DNA of 64,000 nucleotides from Mycobacterium alsense (GTDB lineage: Bacteria > Actinomycetota > Actinomycetes > Mycobacteriales > Mycobacteriaceae): contig NZ_MVHD01000011.1 in assembly GCF_002086635.1 (NCBI RefSeq), positions 1 through 64,000 of the forward strand, given 5' to 3'. The notes under the pieces were generated by a model that ran no database searches, was not told where the DNA came from, and saw only the letters and a list, made by a program, of their open reading frames with translations. A program made the position numbers and the translations under genes. Positions within the stretch are counted from its first letter, which is position 1, and each line of letters starts with the position of its first letter. This document shows, in pieces, positions 28,316 through 37,137 of this stretch.

Positions 28316-31126
28316 GTGGGGCCTTCGACCGGCCTTTCTGATGTCGGCGGCCAACGGCTGGTCACACCGCCGATTCGGGGGCGGACAGACGAGCTGAAAC
28401 TGATTGCCGCGCTGGTTACCGCGGTGGCCCAGGGGCGCGGGGGCGTGTTGGTCATCGAAGGCCCGCCCGGCATCGGCAAGAGTCGGTTGCTCACCGAGGT
28501 GTTAGCGCTGGCCGACAAGGTCGGGGTGCGCACCTTGTTCGGGGAGGCATTCGAGTATCAGCAGGCGGTGCCGTTCTTCTCACTGTTCATGGCCACCCTG
28601 AACGCCGATCCCCCGGTGGGAGACGTCGGGGCGCTGCGGCAATTGGCCGGCTCGGCGGATCTGCGCTACTGGGTGGTGCACGATCTGCACAATGCGATTC
28701 AAGCGGCGGCCGCACAGACCCCCCTGGCGATTGTGCTGGAGGACATTCACTGGGCCGACAACGGCACGTTGCTTGCGCTGCGGTCGCTGGCCGCGGTGCG
28801 CCCGGATGTGGCGGTCCTGTGGGTGATGACCGCCCGCACCGGGGCCGGCGGGCCGGCGCTTCACGAAACATTGTCGGTGCTCCAACGCGGGGACGCCACA
28901 TTCGTACGATTGGCGGCCATCGCGCCGGACGCGGTCGCCGACGTGGTCCGCGACACGGTGCGGGCGAAAGCCGATGTCTCGCTGCTGAATTTGGCCGCCA
29001 AGGCACATGGCAATCCGTTTCTCGTCACCGAGCTCGTCAGGGGCTTGGGCGAGGAGGGCCGGCTCAAACTCTCCGGCGGCCGCGCGAAGGTCACCGGAGA
29101 CGAGCTGCCGCGGCGCCTGGGCGCGACGATGCACCAGCGGCTGGACCTCCTGTCCGGGGATGCATCGCAGGTGGTGCGGGTCGCCGCGGTGCTGCCCGAC
29201 CGGTTTTCGGGGGGCTTGCTGGCCGCGATGCTGGACCGGCCGCCGACATCGTTGCTGTCGGCGCTCGAGGAGGCGGTGCGCGCGGACCTTTTCGTCGAAG
29301 ACGGTGAGCGGCTGAGGTTTCGGCACGACTTGCTGCGCGAGGCGACCCGGCAGTCGCTGCCACAATCGCTGCGCCGGGCGATGGAGCGCCAGTCGGCGTC
29401 CGTCATGCTGGGGATGGGTGCGGCCCCGGCCGAGGTGGCCACCCAGCTGGCACGCAGCGCAGAGCCGGGGGACGGCGAAGCGATCGACGCACTGCGCCGG
29501 GCCGCGCAATCGGTCGGCCACAACGACGCGAGCTCGGCCGCGGACTTGAGCAAGCGCGCGTTGCAGCTACTGCCCGCCCACGACCCGGACTCCGGGTCAC
29601 TCGTCGCCGACACTGTCGAGTGGCTCAACCGGGCCAGCCGCTACGGCGAGGCCGAAGATTTGGCCGTCGTGGCGCTCTCGCAGGCGGCCTCGCCCGAAGT
29701 AGAGGCCGAGATTCGCCTCCGGCTCCCGGCGCACACCAAGCACAACACCCAGCGGCGCGTGGCGGAGAATCGGCGGGCGCTCGAGTTGACCGACATCAGC
29801 GAGGTCACCCGGGCACGGCATCTGGCGTGGCTGGCCTACAACCTGGCCCTGCAGGACCAAGGTGGGCAACGTCGCACGACCGCCGACGAGGCTGCCGCGG
29901 CCGCGGCGGTCACCGGTGACCTCGAGGCCACGATCATGGCCGGCGTCACCGTCGCTTTACTCGACGCCGGTGAGGGGTACACACGACGCGCCGTAAGTCG
30001 CCTCGAAGAGCTTTCCCCGCCCGCGCCCACGAATGATGCGGCGTTGGCTTCTGCCTATGCCGCAATGCATTACGCAAACCTGCTGGCAGTGGTCGGCCGG
30101 TTGGACGACGCGACCGCCCGGGTCGCCCGCGGCATTGGCCAAGCCCAGCGGGAAGGCAACGCGATGGCACTCGTCATCTGGGCCGTCTTTAGTGGGATTG
30201 TCCATCTGGCCGCGGGCCGGCTGTCGGCCGCTCGCGACGCGACGGAGTCCTTGCCGCCCCCACAGCCGACAGGTGCGACCGAGCCCGACATACTGCGAAT
30301 GGTGACTCTGGCCGAGGTGGCGGTGCACACCGACGACCGAAATCTGCTGCAGCGGATGGTCAACGACGCGCGTGATGCCTATTCCGCCGGCTCAGCCGCG
30401 GTACGTCGAGGAGCGGCGTATGTGCTCGCGCTGGCGGCGTGGCAGCACGACGATGTTCACGACGCGATGCGCTGGCTCGGCGAGGTCACCCTACTGGGGA
30501 CACCGCTGTTCCCCCATGCATTCGTTCGGCTCATCTTGGGTGCCCGGGTTGCCAGGGCCGCCGGTGATGCCGGCTTACGCGCGCGGGCTTTGCGGGCCAC
30601 CGAGGTGCTGGAGCGTGAGGGGTCCGCGGTGCCGCTGTTGGCAGGGGTGGCCGGGTATGCCCGCGGGATCCTCGAACACGATGCCCGGGCGCTGGTTGTC
30701 GCCGCGGAGTTACTCCACTCGTCGTCGCGGCCGCTTCTTTTCGCGAGCGCCGCCGAGGACGCCGGCGGCGAGCTGAGTCGCGCCCGGCGCAACGCCGAGG
30801 CGATCGACCAGCTGAACGCGGCGTTCGACACCTATATCGAGTGCGAATCGATTGCCGATGCCCGCCGGGTGGGCCGCGCGCTGCGCCAATTAGGCGTGGA
30901 ACGGCGCGTCGTCACGCACCCGCGGGCAAAAAGCGGCTGGGACAGCCTGACCGACTCCGAGCTCACGGTGGTCAACCTCATCGCACAGGGCGCGACCAAC
31001 CGCGACGTCGCCGCCCAACTGCACCTCTCCCCCCACACCGTGAAGACCCACGTGCACAACGCATTTGCGAAATTGGGCATCGCATCCCGCGCCCAATTGG
31101 CGCAGCTGGTGCGCGGCGCTGATTGA
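28316..31126 (+). CDS. Large AAA-ATPase LuxR-family regulator (3 of 3 tandem)
   Basis: 936 aa from GTG 28316. P-loop GPPGIGKSRLLTEVL, Walker B AIVLEDIHWAD, repeat region, C-terminal HTH (LTDSELTVVNLIAQGATNRD, SPHTVKTHVHNAF). Same architecture as copies 1 and 2. It ends 35 bases before the convergent MarR gene, which separates it from the monooxygenase operon. The set of three close regulators next to a hydroxylase operon suggests they read related signals, such as hydrocarbon inducers; this is inference from context. Confidence 0.9.
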   Translation: MGPSTGLSDVGGQRLVTPPIRGRTDELKLIAALVTAVAQGRGGVLVIEGPPGIGKSRLLTEVLALADKVGVRTLFGEAFEYQQAVPFFSLFMATLNADPPVGDVGALRQLAGSADLRYWVVHDLHNAIQAAAAQTPLAIVLEDIHWADNGTLLALRSLAAVRPDVAVLWVMTARTGAGGPALHETLSVLQRGDATFVRLAAIAPDAVADVVRDTVRAKADVSLLNLAAKAHGNPFLVTELVRGLGEEGRLKLSGGRAKVTGDELPRRLGATMHQRLDLLSGDASQVVRVAAVLPDRFSGGLLAAMLDRPPTSLLSALEEAVRADLFVEDGERLRFRHDLLREATRQSLPQSLRRAMERQSASVMLGMGAAPAEVATQLARSAEPGDGEAIDALRRAAQSVGHNDASSAADLSKRALQLLPAHDPDSGSLVADTVEWLNRASRYGEAEDLAVVALSQAASPEVEAEIRLRLPAHTKHNTQRRVAENRRALELTDISEVTRARHLAWLAYNLALQDQGGQRRTTADEAAAAAAVTGDLEATIMAGVTVALLDAGEGYTRRAVSRLEELSPPAPTNDAALASAYAAMHYANLLAVVGRLDDATARVARGIGQAQREGNAMALVIWAVFSGIVHLAAGRLSAARDATESLPPPQPTGATEPDILRMVTLAEVAVHTDDRNLLQRMVNDARDAYSAGSAAVRRGAAYVLALAAWQHDDVHDAMRWLGEVTLLGTPLFPHAFVRLILGARVARAAGDAGLRARALRATEVLEREGSAVPLLAGVAGYARGILEHDARALVVAAELLHSSSRPLLFASAAEDAGGELSRARRNAEAIDQLNAAFDTYIECESIADARRVGRALRQLGVERRVVTHPRAKSGWDSLTDSELTVVNLIAQGATNRDVAAQLHLSPHTVKTHVHNAFAKLGIASRAQLAQLVRGAD

Positions 31127-31160
31127 CCGCATGCCAGAGCATCCCGCGAGTCACGCGCCG

Positions 31161-31805
31161 TTAGACGGCAACGTGGTCGCTGCAATCGACTCGCAGATCC
31201 GAGATCGTCATTGGCGTGTCGTAGAACCTGCAGTGGTAGCTTCGCGCATCGGTGGTGTGCAGTAGAACGCATGTGCTGCAGGCGCGGATGACGGGAAGCA
31301 TCTGCGCGTCATGGAGTTTGGCCATGACGACGAGGAGCGTGTCGAGCAGCCGTTCGGCTTCGGAGCGGTCGAGTTTGGACGTGGCGATCTCCGCGGGTGC
31401 GGTCCAGCGTGCCAGCTCGGTCGCGGCTTTGCGGCCTGTCGGGGTGAGTACCAGGTCGCGGCGACGGCGGTCGTCGGGGTTCGGGGTGCGCACCACCAGG
31501 CCTTTGCGGATCAGTGCCGCGATTGCGTCGCTGACGGTGGGATCGGCGACGTTGAGTTCGCGGGCGAGCGCGGTGCTGCGGGCCGCCGGCGGCGGACCGA
31601 CGTAAAGCCAACTGAGCACCCGCATTTGGGTGCTCGACAGATCGTGTCGTTCGGCGGCCCGCCTGGCCAGCACGTGCAGAGCTTCGCCGACCCGGTCGAG
31701 CGCGGCGACGATCTTGGAGTCCAGGCTTCGGTGACGTGCACCTTCGGATTTCAGGGCACGACCTCGTTCGGCTTGCCGGCGGCGACGTCCGGCGAAGCCG
31801 CCCAC
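31161..31805 (-). CDS. MarR-family regulator with Cys-containing C-terminal extension
   Basis: 214 aa. Winged-helix core: [15 protein letters not shown], then [26 protein letters not shown] (recognition helix) and wing [22 protein letters not shown]. After the usual dimerisation helix the protein continues with a tail holding CSTC, then SYHC and a final VDC; MarR proteins normally stop earlier. The extension could sense redox state or bind metal. The first 25 residues are basic and may not be translated. Divergent from the monooxygenase operon, so it is a candidate repressor of it. Confidence 0.82.
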   Translation of the reverse strand: MGGFAGRRRRQAERGRALKSEGARHRSLDSKIVAALDRVGEALHVLARRAAERHDLSSTQMRVLSWLYVGPPPAARSTALARELNVADPTVSDAIAALIRKGLVVRTPNPDDRRRRDLVLTPTGRKAATELARWTAPAEIATSKLDRSEAERLLDTLLVVMAKLHDAQMLPVIRACSTCVLLHTTDARSYHCRFYDTPMTISDLRVDCSDHVAV

Positions 31806-31936
31806 GGATTCGTGCTCGATGACGAACCGTGTTGCCGGGTGCTCGTCGGCACTGTGACCCCTTCCCGCGTGCTTTCTGTCGGGTGGACATCCGCATCGGA
31901 GCGTATTTGGCGCGCCGGTTTCACCCGACGTTGCGA

Positions 31937-31947
31937 ATCACCGTGAT
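31937..31947. promoter_or_regulatory. Candidate operator ATCAC-C-GTGAT
   Basis: An 11-base inverted repeat in the 250-base spacer between the MarR gene and the hydroxylase operon. Position suits a MarR operator, but only one copy was found. The spacer also has repeated CTCAACGC/GCAGCTCA words at about 32005-32035 just before the hydroxylase start. Confidence 0.35.
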
Positions 31948-32055
31948 CGTAACGCTTAGGAGCCCTCGAGGTTTATTGCATCATGGTCCCGTTCGCGTCA
32001 TCAACGCAGCTCAACGCGGCTCAGATCGCAGCTCATGCCCGACCAAGGACGACAC

Positions 32056-33576
32056 ATGCCCAAACTTTCTCGCAGCGATTGGTACGACCTGGCCCGCGAC
32101 ACCAACTGGACGTTTCGCTACGTGACCGAGAACGAGGTGTTTCCCGAGGAGCTTTCGGGCACGCACCGGGTCTCCTCGGAGGCCTGGCTCAAGTGGGACG
32201 AGCCGTACAAAATCGGTTTCCGCGAGTACGTGCACAATCAGGTCACCAAGGACACCACGACGTACTCGCTGAAGAACGCCATCGGACGATCGAAGCTGTT
32301 CGAGCAACTCGACCCGGGGTGGAAGTCCGTCATCGTGGCGCATTACGGCGCCATCACGATGCCCGAATACCTGGCGTCCATCGGTGAAGCGCGGATGGGA
32401 AGGTTCGGCCGCTCGGCGGCCTGGCGCAACACCGCGACCTTCGGCACCCTGGACGAGGTCCGCCATGGCCAGATTCAGGCGTTCTTCCCGTACGGCCTGC
32501 TCGACAAAGAACCCCGAGGCGATTGGGCGCTCAAGGCATTTCACACCAACAACTGGATCGTGCTCGCGGTGCGCTATCTGTTCGACGACATGTTCGTTGC
32601 CAACGACGCGTTGTCGATCGCGTTGCAATTGACCTTCACCCTGGAGACGGGGTTCACCAACCTGCAGTTCCTCGGGATGGCCGCCGACGCCATCGACGTC
32701 GGCGACCTGGAATTCGGCGCGCTGATCAGCTCCATCCAGACCGACGAGGCCCGCCACGCACAACAGGGCGAGCCGACGATCAAGGTGCTCACCGACAACG
32801 GCGAGGCGGAGTGGGGCCAGTTCCTCATCGACCACATGTTCTGGCGGTCGTGGCGCATCTTCGCGCTGCTGACCGGTCTGTCGATGGACTACTACACCCC
32901 GCTGGAGAGCCGGCGGATGAGCTTCAAGGAGTTCATCGAGGACTGGGTGGTCAAGCAGTTCGCCGACCAGTTCCGCGACTACGGGCTCGACTTCCCCTGG
33001 TACTGGGAGGAATTCATCAACGAGCTGACCTGGTATCACCATGCCATTCATTTGGGTGTGTGGTACTACCGGCCCACGGTGTGGTGGAACCCCGACGCCG
33101 GCGCCTCCGACGCGGAGCGACTGTGGCTGGAGGAGAAGTACCCCGGCTGGAACCGCAACTTCGGCAAGCAGTGGGATGTCGTCACCGACAACATCCGCAA
33201 CGGTGACATCGCCGCCACCCTGCCGGAAACCCTGCCGATCACCTGCAACCTGTGCCAGTTGCCCATCGTGCGTGCCGCCGGGGTGATCGTCGGTGCGCAC
33301 ACCGATCCCGCCCCGCTGACGCATGTGCACAACGGCCGCAAGTACCTGTTCTGCTCGGAGCCCTGCCGGTGGATCTTCACCCAACGACCCGACCGGTTCG
33401 CCGGCCACCAGTCCCTGATCGACCGGGTCCTGTCCGGCGAGATCAGCCCACCCGACCTCGGCACCGTCTTGCGGTACTTCGGGCTCTCGGCCGAGGAACA
33501 GGGCCAAGACGCCGACAACTACGGGTGGGCGCTCAACGGTGTCCGCCACGGATCGATTAGCGGATCGAAGGGCTGA
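32056..33576 (+). CDS. Diiron monooxygenase alpha subunit, toluene/alkene MO (TmoA/IsoA) type
   Basis: 506 aa from ATG 32056 (AAGGAC just upstream). All six diiron ligands sit at the exact residue numbers known for toluene-4-monooxygenase: Glu104, Glu134 and His137 (DEVRH), Glu197, Glu231 and His234 (DEARH). Thr201 is kept. Pocket residues compare as I100, A107, F176, F205 kept, but Gly103 is Pro and Phe196 is Leu, so substrate or regioselectivity may differ. The C-terminal CNLCQLP and FCSEPCRW are the family's Cys pairs. Inserts one O atom into an alkene or aromatic. First gene of a five-gene operon; electrons arrive from the Rieske protein. Confidence 0.93.
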   Translation: MPKLSRSDWYDLARDTNWTFRYVTENEVFPEELSGTHRVSSEAWLKWDEPYKIGFREYVHNQVTKDTTTYSLKNAIGRSKLFEQLDPGWKSVIVAHYGAITMPEYLASIGEARMGRFGRSAAWRNTATFGTLDEVRHGQIQAFFPYGLLDKEPRGDWALKAFHTNNWIVLAVRYLFDDMFVANDALSIALQLTFTLETGFTNLQFLGMAADAIDVGDLEFGALISSIQTDEARHAQQGEPTIKVLTDNGEAEWGQFLIDHMFWRSWRIFALLTGLSMDYYTPLESRRMSFKEFIEDWVVKQFADQFRDYGLDFPWYWEEFINELTWYHHAIHLGVWYYRPTVWWNPDAGASDAERLWLEEKYPGWNRNFGKQWDVVTDNIRNGDIAATLPETLPITCNLCQLPIVRAAGVIVGAHTDPAPLTHVHNGRKYLFCSEPCRWIFTQRPDRFAGHQSLIDRVLSGEISPPDLGTVLRYFGLSAEEQGQDADNYGWALNGVRHGSISGSKG

Positions 33577-33580
33577 AACC

Positions 33581-33832
33581 ATGGCGCTGCTTCCCCTGAC
33601 CGCCCTGTTCGAGGGCGACGTGCTCGAACTCCTCATCCCCGTCGATGACGCCGACAGCGTCGAAGCCGTCAGCGCGGCGATCGCCCATCATGTGGTCGGT
33701 CACCGGGTCGCCAAGCGCGATGCCCCAATCCGGCTGCGCCACAACGGCAAAGTCCTGGACCCCAAAGCGGGAATCGGTGCGTCTGGAGTCGGTCCGCTGG
33801 ACCACGTCGAGGCGTTCTATGCCCAGCGCTAG
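33581..33832 (+). CDS. Monooxygenase gamma subunit (TmoB-like)
   Basis: 83 aa from ATG 33581, four bases after the alpha stop. Size and ubiquitin-like pattern match TmoB: an N-terminal strand (LLPLTALFEGDVLELLIPV) and the C-terminal RLRHNGKVLDP.. strand. It packs on the alpha subunit in the (alpha-beta-gamma)2 hydroxylase. Its last 14 bases overlap the next gene. Confidence 0.88.
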   Translation: MALLPLTALFEGDVLELLIPVDDADSVEAVSAAIAHHVVGHRVAKRDAPIRLRHNGKVLDPKAGIGASGVGPLDHVEAFYAQR

Positions 33833-34154
33833 CACCTGGACTCCCGTGGCCACCCTCGACGACCTATGGGAGGGCGAGGTGGCGGAATTCGAGGTGGGTG
33901 ACCGGCCGATCCTGCTCGCCCACCTGCGCGGCGGGGAAATTCGCGCCTACGACGGTCTGTGCCCGCACGCCGGATTCCCGCTGGCCGACGGCGATGTCGA
34001 AGGAGACATCTTGACGTGCAGCGCCCACAGTTGGGAATTCAACCTCGCCACCGGTGCCGGGGTGAATCCGGACAACTGCCGGCTGCACAGCCATCCCGTA
34101 CGCCTCGACGGCGACCAGATCACCGTATCGCTCAGCGAAGGAGACCACCGATGA
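33819..34154 (+). CDS. Rieske-type ferredoxin (TmoC-like)
   Basis: 111 aa from ATG 33819, inside the end of the gamma gene. The Rieske 2Fe-2S ligands are complete: Cys48 and His50 (CPH) and Cys67 and His70 (CSAH). It carries electrons from a reductase to the diiron hydroxylase. No TmoF-type reductase (plant ferredoxin plus FAD/NAD) is found here, so electrons must come from elsewhere. Stop overlaps the effector start (ATGA). Confidence 0.92.
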   Translation: MPSASTWTPVATLDDLWEGEVAEFEVGDRPILLAHLRGGEIRAYDGLCPHAGFPLADGDVEGDILTCSAHSWEFNLATGAGVNPDNCRLHSHPVRLDGDQITVSLSEGDHR

Positions 34155-34462
34155 CCGCCGCCGCAGAACAGGACAAGCTCGTCGGCCCCGTCGTGCGCGG
34201 CTTCGACCCCGACATCGTCGCCGCCCTGACCGACACGATCTTCACCGACAACCCCGGCGCCGCCATCACCGTTGAGGACCATGCCGGCTACGTGCGCATC
34301 CACGCACCGCGATTCCTGCGCGTAACCCGTGCGAGCCTGGAATCCGCTGCGGGCCAACCCTTCCCGCTGGCCAGCTTGGAACCGGCACTGGTGGCGTTCG
34401 CCGGCCGGATGCGCTACGTCGGCGACGACGAGCTGCACTGGTACCTGGACCGAGAGGACTGA
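34151..34462 (+). CDS. Monooxygenase coupling/effector protein (TmoD/MmoB-like)
   Basis: 103 aa, the size of TmoD. LVGPVVRGFDPDIVAALTDTI and ITVEDHAGYVRIHAPRFLRVTR match the effector fold that docks on the alpha subunit and gates access to the diiron site. No cofactor motif, as expected. Starts in the ATGA overlap after the Rieske gene; four bases separate it from the beta gene. Confidence 0.9.
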   Translation: MTAAAEQDKLVGPVVRGFDPDIVAALTDTIFTDNPGAAITVEDHAGYVRIHAPRFLRVTRASLESAAGQPFPLASLEPALVAFAGRMRYVGDDELHWYLDRED

Positions 34463-34465
34463 CAC

Positions 34466-35455
34466 ATGACCGCCGCGAAGACCCGACCGCTGAAGACCTG
34501 GAGCATCGCCGATGACACCCGGCGTAAACCCACCGAGTACGAAGCCGTCACCGGCAGGTTCCACTACCACTTCAACCGCCATCCGGCACCCTTCGACCTC
34601 GATCCCGGCAGCGCCATCAACCGCTGGTACCTCAGGCACCGCGAGGGCTCACCGCTGCAGGCCGAAAACTGGGAAGGCTTCCGTGACCCCGCCGCTCTGA
34701 ACTACCGCCGCTACATCGCACTGCAACACGACCGCGAGGTCTACGCCGAGGGCGTGGTCGACCACCACGAAGCCCTCGACAGCGACGGCAAGCTCGATCC
34801 CGCCTGGATCGAGACCCTGGCCCGCATCTATGTCCCGGCCCGCTACCTGTTCCACGTCCTGCAGATCACCAGCCTCTACGTCGGACAACTCGCGCCGAGC
34901 GCCTACATCACCAACGCGGCCTTCTTCCAGGCCGCCGACGAACTACGGGCGCTGCAATGGATCGCCTACCGCGCCAAGTCGCTCTCACTCTCCCACGACA
35001 CACGATTGGCCAATACCGAAGCGACACGGCGAATCTGGGAAACCGACGAGGCCTGGCAGCCCGCCCGCGAAACGCTGGAACGCCTGCTGGTGGCCTACGA
35101 CTGGGGCGAGGCCTTCACCGCGCTGAACCTGGCGGTCAAACCGGCGCTCGACGCGCTGCTGAAGGAGGCGTTCGCCGAGTTGGCCAACGACCACGGCGAC
35201 GGCCTGACGGCGGCGCTGCTGCAGGAATCCCGGGTCGACACCACCCGCAACCAAGCATGGAGCGCCGCACTCGCCCGCTACGCACTGACCGCCAATCCCG
35301 CCAACCGCGCCGTCATCGAAGGGTGGATCGAAAAATGGCGCCCCCGCGCCGACCGGGCCGTCACCGGCCTCGCCGCCGCGCTTCCCGATCCCGACGCCAT
35401 CCGGGAGCGGGTCGCGCGCTCGGTCGCCGCGTTCACCGCACAGTGGGCCGGTTAG
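34466..35455 (+). CDS. Monooxygenase beta subunit (TmoE-like)
   Basis: 329 aa. RPLKTWSIADDTRRKPTEYE and FHYHFNRHPAPFDLDPGS are the family's N-terminus; the helical core follows ferritin-like topology but without the diiron ligands, as in other beta subunits. The gene order A-B-C-D-E matches tmo/iso operons, with the F (reductase) position empty. The 384 bases after the stop hold a palindrome, a conserved promoter element and a small ORF. Confidence 0.92.
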   Translation: MTAAKTRPLKTWSIADDTRRKPTEYEAVTGRFHYHFNRHPAPFDLDPGSAINRWYLRHREGSPLQAENWEGFRDPAALNYRRYIALQHDREVYAEGVVDHHEALDSDGKLDPAWIETLARIYVPARYLFHVLQITSLYVGQLAPSAYITNAAFFQAADELRALQWIAYRAKSLSLSHDTRLANTEATRRIWETDEAWQPARETLERLLVAYDWGEAFTALNLAVKPALDALLKEAFAELANDHGDGLTAALLQESRVDTTRNQAWSAALARYALTANPANRAVIEGWIEKWRPRADRAVTGLAAALPDPDAIRERVARSVAAFTAQWAG

Positions 35456-35535
35456 CCGCACGGACCTCCCGACGGCTCGCGGGTTCAACGACGGCGCCCC
35501 CGGGACCCGACGCGCGGGTCGCTGTTGCGGTGTCC

Positions 35536-35549
35536 GCGGACCGGTCCGC
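35536..35549. other. 14-base perfect palindrome after the monooxygenase operon
   Basis: GCGGACCGGTCCGC lies 81 bases after the beta subunit stop. It could form a hairpin (weak terminator, no T tract) or be an operator. Not decided. Confidence 0.3.
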
Positions 35550-35604
35550 CGCGCGCATCTGATTTCGGCGGCCGCTTCGCGGGTCCCCCGCGCCGGCCTG
35601 TCAC

Positions 35605-35647
35605 TACACCCATCCGGCCCTAAACATCAACCCTCGGGCGATGGTTT
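35605..35647 (+). promoter_or_regulatory. Conserved leader-promoter element, copy 1
   Basis: TACACCCATCCGGCCCTAAA followed by CATCAACCCTCGGGCGATGG. Copy 2 (36986-37026) reads TACACCGACCCGGCGCTAAA then GATCACCCGTTGGGCGATGG. In both, about 22-27 bases on, comes CGTAGT, a possible -10 (TAGTTC here). The copies lie about 110-120 bases before homologous small ORFs. Confidence 0.6.
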
Positions 35648-35767
35648 TCCGCTGCCCGCGCGACGAGCGTAGTTCCCGAAACTACTCACGTCCTCACCCA
35701 GGCAAGCGGCCCATTCGGGCCGGCCAGGTGCCGGTGAGCACGCAAGGGAAAGAGCGAACGATGCTGG

Positions 35768-35842
35768 ATGCGGCGCTTGGAATGCCGACGATGGTTGCCG
35801 GTGGCGTTCGGTGTCGCCGGGGCCGGGCTGGTGTCCCGATGA
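35768..35842 (+). CDS. 24-aa hydrophobic leader peptide
   Basis: ATG 35768 to TGA 35842. Its C-terminal half PVAFGVAGAGLVSR matches PVVFGVGGDGLVSR of the 28-aa peptide at 37138-37224; DNA in other frames is less conserved in sense. The hydrophobic stretch could span or associate with the membrane. Stop overlaps the hydrolase ATG (ATGA), so the peptide is coupled to it. It is either a leader or a small membrane protein; no RBS stronger than GAAAGAGCG is visible. Confidence 0.5.
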   Translation: MRRLECRRWLPVAFGVAGAGLVSR

Positions 35843-36948
35843 CCGCCGGTCACGCCAGCACGCTCGCCGAACCGGCAAGCGGGACTGTACATCTCGATGC
35901 GCGGCTAACGTCCGGCGACAAGGCGACGTCGCAGCGGCCGTCAGCGCGACGCGGCCGCAGGCGAACGCCCGGCACGGGCCGATCGCTGCCGCGCCACCGC
36001 ACAGTCACCACGAGCGATGGCGTCGCGCTGTCCGTTCGCGACTGGGGACCTCACGGCGCCTGCCATACGGTCGTACTTCTGCACGGCTTTTGCCTGACCA
36101 AAGAGTCCTGGAACATCCAGGTGACAGACCTGATCCGCCACTGGGGCAACAACATCCGGATCATCAGTTACGACCACCGCGGTCACGGCGCATCCGGCAA
36201 AGCACCCATGGACACGTACCGGATCGATCGGCTCGCCGACGACCTCGCCGAGTTGCTGGTCGCGCTTGGCGTCACGGGCCCACTCACGCTGGTCGGGCAC
36301 TCGATGGGCGGCATGGCGGCCTTGGCCTATTTTCGGCGGCCGGCCGGCAAGCGTCCGGTTGAGCCGGAGAGCCTCGTTCTCGTCGCGACCGCCGCGGGAA
36401 ATCTCGGCTCGCACGGCCTCGGACGGCTGCTGAACACGCCCGCGACGAGCATGCTCTACGGCATCGTGCGCCGGATGCCTCGCGCGGGCACCGATGAGGT
36501 GGTTCAATTCCTCGCCAGGCCGGTGTGCGCGGCACTGACCAGACACGGCGGATACGGTGAAGCCGCCCCGAAATCGTTGGTGGCTATGTCCGCGGCCGCC
36601 GTGGACGCCACCCCGTCGACGACCAAAGTCGGCTTCCTGCGCGGTCTTAAAGAGTACGACTGCTCTCAGACCCTGAGCTCTATCACGGCCAAGACGACCA
36701 TCATCAGTGGAGGAGCGGACAAGCTCACGCCGATGTGGCACGCCCGCAAGCTGGCCGACGGGATCCGCGGGGCGACGCTCATCCACCGGCCCACCGCGGG
36801 GCACACGCTGTTGTATGAAGTCCCGGAGGTCGTCACCGGAGCCATCAGTTCCGCCATCGCCGCCGGCGGCCACCGTGCCGATTTCGAAGCTGGTGACCCG
36901 GGTGCGTGCGCGGCGTCGGGAAAGCCGCTCGAGGAGCGGGTGTCATGA
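35839..36948 (+). CDS. Alpha/beta hydrolase (epoxide hydrolase/lipase fold)
   Basis: 369 aa from ATG 35839, the start coupled to the leader peptide; an upstream in-frame start at 35641 would overlap the promoter element. After about 60 low-complexity residues the fold begins: VVLLHGFCLTKESW (oxyanion loop), SYDHRGHGASGK, nucleophile elbow VGHSMGGMAAL, and the His in PTAGHTLLYE. Ser-Asp-His chemistry suggests an esterase/lipase rather than the Asp-nucleophile epoxide hydrolase. It lies downstream of the monooxygenase operon but with its own promoter element. Confidence 0.82.
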   Translation: MTAGHASTLAEPASGTVHLDARLTSGDKATSQRPSARRGRRRTPGTGRSLPRHRTVTTSDGVALSVRDWGPHGACHTVVLLHGFCLTKESWNIQVTDLIRHWGNNIRIISYDHRGHGASGKAPMDTYRIDRLADDLAELLVALGVTGPLTLVGHSMGGMAALAYFRRPAGKRPVEPESLVLVATAAGNLGSHGLGRLLNTPATSMLYGIVRRMPRAGTDEVVQFLARPVCAALTRHGGYGEAAPKSLVAMSAAAVDATPSTTKVGFLRGLKEYDCSQTLSSITAKTTIISGGADKLTPMWHARKLADGIRGATLIHRPTAGHTLLYEVPEVVTGAISSAIAAGGHRADFEAGDPGACAASGKPLEERVS

Positions 36949-36985
36949 CCATTGACCGGTCCGTCAAATTTCAAGGCGCTAGGTA

Positions 36986-37026
36986 TACACCGACCCGGCG
37001 CTAAAGATCACCCGTTGGGCGATGGT
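36986..37026 (+). promoter_or_regulatory. Conserved leader-promoter element, copy 2
   Basis: Partner of 35605-35647, with TACACC, CCGGC, CTAAA, ATCA, CCC and GGGCGATGG conserved in order. CGTAGTG follows at about 37050. In the 424-base gap between the hydrolase and the LuxR gene this element, two small ORFs and a double operator are all that is seen. Confidence 0.6.
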
Positions 37027-37137
37027 ATCGGCGGTGCGCACGCTGCCAACGTAGTGATTGCACTCCGGATCGCCGCGACCCCGCCGCTCAACCGGGAAGC
37101 GGCGCCGGGGGGCCAGACACAGGGGAGTTGGGAAGCG

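Noticed and set aside
32056..35455. Propane (Mim/Prm) monooxygenase
   Set aside because: Presence of a Rieske protein and a ubiquitin-like gamma subunit, and diiron ligands at T4MO numbering, indicate the toluene/alkene MO group; propane MO lacks the Rieske component.
35601..37060. DosR-type box in the leader elements (CTAAA flanked by CC/GG)
   Set aside because: The DosR 20-mer has GGGACT and AGTCCC arms; here the arms are not complementary and the match is limited to the AT core.
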